Source of the DNA: Cladorhizidae sp. MBARI D1340-BT2 | Lineage: Eukaryota; Porifera; Demospongiae; Poecilosclerida; Cladorhizidae | Direction of reading: 5' to 3' | Assembly (NCBI GenBank): GCA_028752905.1 | Contig: JAQNBH010000014.1 | Coordinates: 1,420,721-1,484,720, forward strand | Length of the DNA: 64,000 nt | In this document: one piece after another, positions 57,750 through 64,000 of the stretch | Layout: each line of letters starts with the position of its first letter | Numbering within the stretch: the stretch's first letter is position 1 | Translations under genes and position numbers: made by a program | Notes under the pieces: generated by a model | Seen by the model: the letters and a program-made list of their open reading frames with translations, nothing else | The model's database searches: none | What the model was told of the DNA's origin: nothing

Positions 57750-58870
57750 ATAGAGCCAACCCCAAAACTTGAACAGAAGGGTGGTGAAATTGACAGAGAA
57801 GAACCTTTCTCCAACTGAGGAAGAAGTGCTTGCTTTGGATCTTAACTTTGCTCCTGCCCCAAAGAGATAGACACCATAGCTTCAGTGAAAGAGATGGCCA
57901 AGAAGCTGTAAAATGGAAAATCACATGAGTTTCGAGGAAGAATAGGTGGAATTTTGAGAAGAACAAAGAAATAAGGGGAAAACCTGACGAAGAAACAGAG
58001 AACCTGGGAGAACTGAGGACAATGGAAATGTTCGAGAACTTACCAGCAGACAGGTGGAAGACAGGACACAGTTTGGATGACAAATGACAGTTAAATTTGA
58101 AAGCTGACTGGAATTCTGGAAGTCCATACATATGGAATGGTGAAGAAGGATCCTGCCAAGACACAGGAAAGCAAGGTGAATCATGTATTAAAGAATATGG
58201 AGAAGATGGGGGTGAAGTAATATCTGCATTATACAATAGAACTATGCCCACTGACATTCTGGCTCCCTAAGGTACATAAACCTGAGGCCAATTCTGTCTC
58301 GTATAGAATATGATCTTTCCAAGTTCATAGATCATTTGATATCACCTCTATATAGCTTGAAATACAATAATATATATCAAGGATTCTGGGCAATTTATCA
58401 AGCATATTCAAAGTGAATGTTTGGCCCAGAATGAGTGTCTTGTCAGTTTTGATGTTTCCTCTCTTTTTACAAATGTTTCCATTGATGAAGCTGTGGAAGT
58501 AATTATTGGAATGTTGATGAAGGATGAGAGCTTGTGTGAGAAAACTGACAGGATTTCTGAGCCCTTGGAATTGTTCCTAAAATCCACCTACTTCAGGTAT
58601 CAAGAACGAGCAGAAAGAGGACATTTAATGGTCTCCCCAGTATCTACAATGGTGGCCCACCTTTATATGGAATTCTTTGTGGAAATGGTGCACATAACTG
58701 CCCCACTGAAGCCAAGGTTTTGGTCATTTGGTCATCCATGAAGTTTACCATGGGGCTTAAAGTGGATGGATCATTACCCTTTCTAGATTGCCACCAACAC
58801 AGGAAGAAAGATAGAGGGCTAACTCAATCATTTACAGAAAACCCACGCACAACAACTGGTACCTTGATAT
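57750..58870 (+). mobile_element. Penelope-like element fragment, RT
   Basis: Plus strand, three or more frames: NLSPTEEEVLALDLNFAPAP (about 57.80 kb; N-terminal segment of Penelope-like ORFs), LPKVHKPEANS (58.26 kb), [17 protein letters not shown] (58.44 kb) and GHLMVSPVSTMVAHLYMEFF (58.62 kb, RT core), then LPFLDCHQH. The endonuclease end is absent; the element breaks off before a microsatellite. Confidence 0.85.
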
Positions 58871-58882
58871 AGATCACATTTT

Positions 58883-58897
58883 GCTGCCTGCCTGCCT

Positions 58898-58954
<57 letters not shown>

Positions 58955-59030
58955 CCTTCCCTGCCTCCCTTCCCTGCCTGCCTGCCTCCCTTCCCTGCCT
59001 GCCCGCCTGCCTGCCTGCCTGCTTGCTTGC
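58883..59030. repeat. (CCTG)n microsatellite
   Basis: About 30 tetranucleotide units with some TCCC changes. It directly follows the 3' end of retrotransposon copy B (read on the minus strand). Confidence 0.95.
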
Positions 59031-59034
59031 TTAC

Positions 59035-61325
59035 TGAAAAACATTCAAGTAGAAATGGGCCTTATCACCCCTAGTCTCCTCCTTAATTCTCCTGCCCAAC
59101 TCCTTAATAAAGGACATGGCATCATTACCAAATGCACGCGTGGTCTTGAAGCCCAGAGGAATGAAATAGCGGGTGTCTCTGATCGAACGATACTTTTGTG
59201 GAATTAGCTCTGTTGGCAACCGTTCCGGGATATCCAGACCTCAAATCTGCATAAGAGGGGGAAAACATGTCTGAACATGTGGAATCCCAAACCAGAACCT
59301 TCCCATTCCTCCAAAGCACAACTGTGGCACCATCAGGACATTTGCCATCATCACAATCCAAGCCTACTGGTTCCAGGTAAGAGGGGATTTTGGCAGAACA
59401 TAGAGATCTTTGGATCACTTGATTAACAGCAGCATGTTGAGAGTGGTGGCCCTGACTCTTTCTGCAATTGAGCCCATGAATACCCAGCTGGTCAACTGGA
59501 GCTCCACACTGAAGACACTGGTGAGAGCTACAAAGTGTTACACCAAGACGAAGACTTGTGGCAAAACAAATCACATCGTTATCCATCCTCAAACCAACTG
59601 CAGTCATAGGGAGGGCATGGAGCCAGGCACCTGCTTTACTCTTGGTAGCGGCTCTAACACGAGCACACACAATATCATCCTGTGCTCCTTCCACAAGCTT
59701 GTTTAGGCAGGCCTTCACATGCTGAGTGTCCCAACACTTTTGGGAAAAGGATGACACATCTGATGGAGCAGGAACATTTATGTCTTTGTTCCACACCTCC
59801 ATACCTAACTGAAAAGCAGGATCACTACAGCCCTCAAATCTACTGGGCAAGATTTGGTGAACTAGATCGAGGGAAACCGAAGCAGATGCCAGGAAAGTCG
59901 ATGGAGCCAACATGACAGCACTTCTGATCCCAAGGCCACCAAATTTGACTGGCAGAGAGGCCTGTAGCCAAGTATTACTGTGTGATGGTATGCTAACATT
60001 GGTGATATTGCTGAGGATGGCACACTGAACAGAGTCAAATTCTTTGAGCTTTAAAGAAGAAAAGCAGGGAGAAGTGCGGAGATTGTATAATAGCTTAGGC
60101 ATGGAGGAGGCATAATGGAGGAGACAGAAAGCATCGTGTGAATAAAGTTGGCGTAGCCTACTGCCAAGAGCTCCAAGAGTTTAGTCCTGGACTCAATACA
60201 TCTCTCAATGCCTTCCACACCACCAATGGGAATGCCTAGTAGAGAGGCTACTTCAGGGTTTACCACTTGAATATGTGGGATAGCACATAACAATTCTCCT
60301 ATAGCAACCAGGTTGTGACTGATGATCTCACACTGCTTCAGTTAAACTGTAAACCCACTCTCCCAGCATCATGTTCTATACTACGAAAATCATCAACGGC
60401 ATCTGACATCAAGCCACCCAGAGTTTCGTCATCCAGGTAAAACACATTGAACTCTGACTTTAATTAAATGCCTCAAGAAACTGTGAACAGTTAGACAGAA
60501 AAGAAGTGGGCCCAATGGATCTCCCTGTTGAACTCCTACCGCAGAATCAATAATGTTACTTCCAAAGAACAGAGAGAAGGGTGAACTGTAAACAGAGTGC
60601 AAATAGGTGTAAATTTCAGGTGCAAATTCCTCAGTAGCTGCCAGCATTTTATCCCAATGAATTGAGTTGAATGCATTATGAAAGTCAAGTTTAAGCAGGA
60701 CATTGCCCGGTGAAGGGACTGGAGATAAACTCTGGCTGCATGGACCGTAGCTTCTGCACCGAGCTTAGTACCATAACTGAGCTGAGAAGGTGCAAGAAGT
60801 CCACTCATAGCCTCTTTCAACATAATGCTAGAAACCTTGGCGCCTCAGCGTGCAACCGACCGCTATAGGCCTCACAACCCCATCCTTCTTATTGAGGGCA
60901 ACCAAGGTGGCACCCCAAAAAAACTGTCGCACAGATAAGGGAGCTCTACCTGCAAGAACCTGATTTGCAAATGATGTCAAGGCTATATTCAGGTTCACGC
61001 TATTACATTGAGATGCATCTATGATTAAGTCCTTCGGATACTGCGGATGTAGGCCATTGGGACCCCCAGCAGACCCACAAGGAAATGATCGAATAGCCTT
61101 TACGATCAACTTCTCAGAAACTTGAAAACAGACACTTTCATCAAAAGACTGTAGGAGGGGGCAGAGATGTATTCTAATTGGGTGAGGGGTGAGGGATGCT
61201 TGTCTTTGAGCCTGTTGAGTGTGTTCTCATCAAAACTTGCTAGAGAATCCTCAGAGCTTGGAAGACAGATCGCTCCCTTGAAATCACCCTCCTCTAATTT
61301 GGATGAAAGCAGGTCCAAGGATCTG
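59035..61325 (-). mobile_element. non-LTR retrotransposon with restriction-like endonuclease, copy B
   Basis: The longest copy, 2.3 kb. From 61.3 kb down the minus strand gives SKLEEGDFKGAICL (pre-RT), PCGSAGGPNGLHPQYPKDL (RT motif 0-1), VGVQQGDPLGPLLFCLTVHS (RT motif 4), VKFGGLGIRSA, GAWLHALPMTAVGLRM, a CCHC motif (CLQCGAPVDQ...HGLNC), and KCPDGATVVLW with VLVWDSTCSDMF (endonuclease PD..D). The YxDD box should be near 60.4 kb but is disrupted. Several frame breaks make it dead. The 5' end is cut off against a (TTTA)n array. Confidence 0.88.
59125..60102 (-). pseudogene. RT thumb to endonuclease of copy B (longest open frame)
   Basis: A 325-residue open frame, the longest in the window, holds the thumb/linker (LPVKFGGLGIRSAVMLA), the CCHC knuckle and the PD-(D/E)xK-type core (CPDG, then VWDSTC). 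The usual Arg of RPDG is Cys here (KCPDG). It ends with changed sequence after TVANRAN. Confidence 0.85.
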
Positions 61326-61328
61326 GGC

Positions 61329-61500
61329 TTTCTTATTTATTTGTTTATTTATTTATTTATTTATTTATTATTATTGTTATTTTTTGTTTTTTGTTTTTTG
61401 TGTTTATTTATGTGTTTATTTATTTATTTGTTAAGTGTTTTTTGTTTGTTTGTTGGTTTATTTGTTTTTTTAATTTTTTTAAATTATTTTTTAGTTATAT
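61329..61500. repeat. (TTTA)n and T-rich tetranucleotide tract
   Basis: It lies between copy C and the cut 5' end of copy B. Confidence 0.95.
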
Positions 61501-61539
61501 AATAATGAATTAAAAAAATACTAAAATAATAACTAATTA

Positions 61540-61915
61540 AAAAACTAAAAAGTCAACTCCCGACCGACTCCCAAACAGACAAGGCATTCCTCTGCTAGCT
61601 GCCACTGAGAGACGCTGAAGGAAGTGAGCATGGGCATTCACCTCCTCAGTTCTTTGCCTTATCCTAAGGCTGAGCTCCTTCAGGAAAGCCATCGACCTGT
61701 TCCCGATGCCCCTCACAATGACTCGATGGCCACAGGCACAAAAAAGTGGCAAGGATCTAGGCTGATATACTTGGCCACTTTTTTCTCCTCATTCATAGCA
61801 GCCACAGTGCCAGCATCACTAACTGCTGCACCCTGATATGACAGGGAAAACATATCTGGACAGGTTGCATCCCACACCAGTTGCTTGCCATTCTTCCATG
61901 GCACAGTGGTTTATT
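61540..61915 (-). mobile_element. non-LTR retrotransposon 3' end, copy C
   Basis: Minus strand: VPWKNGKQLVWDATCPDMFS, a catalytic Asp region closer to the intact motif than copies A and B, then AKYISLDPCHFFVPVAIESL, and in a second frame SMAFLKELSLRIRQRT and FLQRLSVAASRGMPCLF, the end of the ORF. Only the last about 125 codons remain. It begins at a microsatellite and is followed by T-rich repeats. Confidence 0.85.
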
Positions 61916-61974
61916 TTTTTATTAATTATATATTTTTATTTGCTGTTATTATTATTTTTTGCTTGCTGTTGTTG

Positions 61975-62125
61975 TTGGTGGTGGTGGTGTTGTTGTTATT
62001 ATTATTATGTTACTATTATTATTATTATTATCATTATCATCATTATCATCATTATTATTATTATTATTAGTAGTAGTAGTAGTAGTAGTAGTAGTAAAGT
62101 AGTAGTAGTATTATATTATATATAT
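61975..62125. repeat. (GTT)n, (ATT)n and (GTA)n microsatellite
   Basis: Successive trinucleotide arrays, ending in (TA)n at 62113-62129. Confidence 0.95.
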
Positions 62126-62285
62126 ATATTTTAATTGTCACATTTGATTCATGTGCGAAACACATGTTGTGGTTTACATGCTGAACATGTGTGCCAGTTT
62201 TACATGCTGTATGTGTGCACCAAGGCGAGGTGTGGTTGTGTTAATGTAGTTAAAAGCTAGCTACTGGTATATAGCAAGCAGCCTC

Positions 62286-62400
62286 AGGCTAGTATTAGCA
62301 TCTCATTATTCAGGATGGAGGTTAGAGTATCTAGTTAAAATGTTGTGAGAATACAATTTCAAGTTGATTATTGAGAATATTATATGAAATGTTTGAATAA
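62286..62400. repeat. fold-back repeat family copy
   Basis: CATCTCATTATTCAGGATGG, TAGAGTATCTAGTTAAAATG and AAGTTGATTATTGAGAAT match the right arm of the 27.55-kb copy. Confidence 0.7.
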
Positions 62401-62599
62401 AGTTGATTATCTATAAAGTCATTATATCTATACCATATTAACTGAGATTTTTTGGTGCATCAACATTTATCAAGCTCAAGAATGTCAGTAACCCTTGAAC
62501 AATAACTATAATACAGAGACTTCTAAATAAAAAATAAAAAATGAAACACTAACTTGCTATTATTTTAAAAACAATTAGCAGAAGTTTAACAATAACTAA

Positions 62600-62880
62600 T
62601 ATTATGGTTATGGTTTCATGTTCCAGCTCTTGAGAGTGGACACCAATGAGGTAAGTCCATTCCACAAACCACTAACCCTCCAGTAGGCTGATGAGCAGCA
62701 TGGTTTCCTCACTAGCAGCTCTTTCTCTCTCCTGGCCTAGTAAAAAATGATGACTTCCTCCCACAAGACAGGACATTCATTATCCCATGCATGTTCGGTA
62801 ATTGCCGACTTCTTTTTAGCACAAATTTTACAAGCATCATCTGGTTTCAAGTCTTCTGTTTTCTCCCCTATATCCAGTAT
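62600..62880 (-). mobile_element. Penelope-like element 3' end fragment
   Basis: TTCCTCACTAGCAGCTCTTT, TCCTGGCCTAGTA and CATTATCCCATGCATGTTCG match the 3' part of the 31.9-kb Penelope-like element, the end of the endonuclease and after. Confidence 0.75.
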
Positions 62881-63719
62881 CTTTGTGGTGATCACACGAA
62901 AGAAACCACGGTTAACAGTATACAGTTCTAATTGTCTGTTCAGCTGACTGCACTTTTGTTATCCAGTGCACATTGACCATCCCATTCTATAATTACACTA
63001 AAACTAGCTCAACATGAATAGGCATGCAGCAGGCAATGCATTGTTCAAAAACGAGTAAAATTAATTCTACATCTACTTTGGTGGGGAATTGTCCTCATTG
63101 TTCAAGTTGACAAAGCAGAGTTCCTCCCAGACTACAGGTGTTTAATATTAACCCTTTGAATCATAAGGCCAACCAAGTGAGGATGACCATCACCACGAGT
63201 TCCTGTCAGGATAATCATACCAAATGTAAGCTGTTATATATAGCGTAAACATAGAAATATATGTTAATGTGATGCACAAATTTGTTTTAGATAAGTCAAC
63301 ATGGTTTGTAATCCATCCTGAGACCATTGTAACCCTTTTCCTATACCTAGCATGACCCTGCCTGTATTCTCTGTCCGATACTTTGTCCTCTACCCCTAGC
63401 TGGCAGTACTTGATTGGCTGCTTCACTATCAGAGTCAGTACATTGCTCCAATTCAAAATTCAAAGTCACCATTATGCTCATTATCATTAGAGGATAGTGC
63501 GTTACACATTTGATCATTGGATCAGCAAGGATATAAAGTAGCTTTCAATGAATAGCAATGCATGGACAAGTGACAGATGTGTGTGCGCATGCGTTAGATA
63601 AGGGGAAGAAAATGGGTAAGGGGTCATACGTAATAATGTTAATACGCATAGATATTTGTATATACATATATCAAAACAACACCATATTCTCAGCAGTTCA
63701 ATAGTATCCAATAATTGGT
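62881..63719. other. no clear feature
   Basis: Open frames here have no recognisable domain. The minus-strand stretch at about 63.4 kb (EQCTDSDSEAANQVLP) has an acidic look but no further support. Confidence 0.4.
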
Positions 63720-64000
63720 TTAGGAATTTTAACAGCCTTTGGGCCTTTGAATCGCATATCAAATGAATTGCTAATCATAAGAATGGAAATACTCCTAGCT
63801 GTTTAAAGGTGGCCAACCTACAAAAATTAGCTTAGTTTGGTGAAAATTACTGCTATTCTTAACATTTTATTCCCACAAAATCTACCTTGATGAGACCCTG
63901 AACTTGTACTGCTTATAACAGAAGATGCAGACAGCAACAGCAATTAGTGTGGATGTAAGGGAAGCGATGATGGAAATAGTACAATTATCACAGGAAAGGA
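63720..64000 (-). pseudogene. inverted partial copy of the transmembrane exon and its 3' intron
   Basis: Read on the minus strand, 64000-63886 matches the transmembrane exon at 42.7 kb: CCATCATCGCT, CACACTAATTG, and an exact CTGTTATAAGCAGTACAAGT. It translates [18 protein letters not shown]. Relative to the original there is a 10-base deletion in the helix start and one base missing just before the donor (ATCAAG|GTAGAT). The downstream intron also matches (TTCACCAAACTAAG; GATATGCGATTCAAAGGCCC against GATATGCTATTCAAAGGCCC). The frame shifts suggest a dead copy, but a diverged gene with other exon ends is possible. Confidence 0.8.

Noticed and set aside
57727..58257. A 176-residue minus-strand open frame
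   Set aside because: It is antisense to the N-terminal part of a plus-strand Penelope-like element and has no domain.
1..64000. CRISPR arrays, operons, bacterial promoters and rRNA genes
   Set aside because: None seen; the window is eukaryotic with spliced genes. Tandem repeats found are microsatellites or two-copy duplications.

Overview
This is a eukaryotic, animal-type window: AT-rich, with long introns, GT-AG (and two GC-AG) splice sites, and many degraded retroelements and microsatellites. Nothing looks bacterial. The one clear host gene encodes a tandem-SRCR receptor tyrosine kinase. Eight SRCR exons, cysteine-rich SRCR domains and a metazoan-type RTK suggest an early-branching animal, most likely a sponge; this taxonomic guess is inference. 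Large introns and a heavy transposon load argue against a very compact genome.

The gene is on the + strand and runs from before the window (first visible exon at 1491) to a stop codon at 56867-56869. I could place 18 exons whose reading phases all join. They are eight SRCR exons (1491-39036, all phase 1-1), one fibronectin-III exon (39846-40175), a transmembrane exon (42682-42830), a juxtamembrane exon (43214-43324) and six kinase exons (45853-56869, including a tail of about 205 residues). They encode about 1,594 residues. The signal peptide and any further N-terminal domains lie upstream. The kinase has the Lys, the helix-C Glu, DFG and the activation-loop Tyr, but carries YRD instead of HRD and lacks the first Gly of the Gly-rich loop. 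Its activation loop and C-lobe look most like the RET/FGFR/PDGFR group.

The SRCR part grew by tandem duplication of exon plus surrounding intron. Introns around SRCR4, 5 and 6 are clearly related to each other, and at least three dead SRCR exon fragments lie in introns (about 12.26, 20.43 and 29.04 kb).

The introns are full of mobile DNA. There is a solo LTR with a perfect 5-bp target duplication (714-1071). A minus-strand Ty3/Gypsy element with integrase before RT/RNase H (Gmr1-like order) lies at about 6.5-10.1 kb, with a complementary fragment at 50.8-51.7 kb. A plus-strand Ty3/Gypsy of the common order lies at 16.35-19.5 kb, facing a minus-strand integrase fragment at 19.6-20.4 kb. Three copies of a non-LTR retrotransposon with an R2-type restriction-like endonuclease sit in microsatellites (23.0-23.7, 59.0-61.3, 61.5-61.9 kb). 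Four Penelope-like fragments are at 24.7-25.25, 31.9-33.4, 57.75-58.87 and 62.6-62.9 kb. A hAT-like element with terminal inverted repeats is at 48,095-49,324. A fold-back repeat family recurs about eight times.

Downstream of the gene (56.9-64 kb) is mainly transposon and simple-sequence DNA. The last 115 bases on the minus strand are a diverged inverted copy of the transmembrane exon, with its downstream intron also recognisable. A related, perhaps broken, gene therefore begins or ends beyond the right edge.
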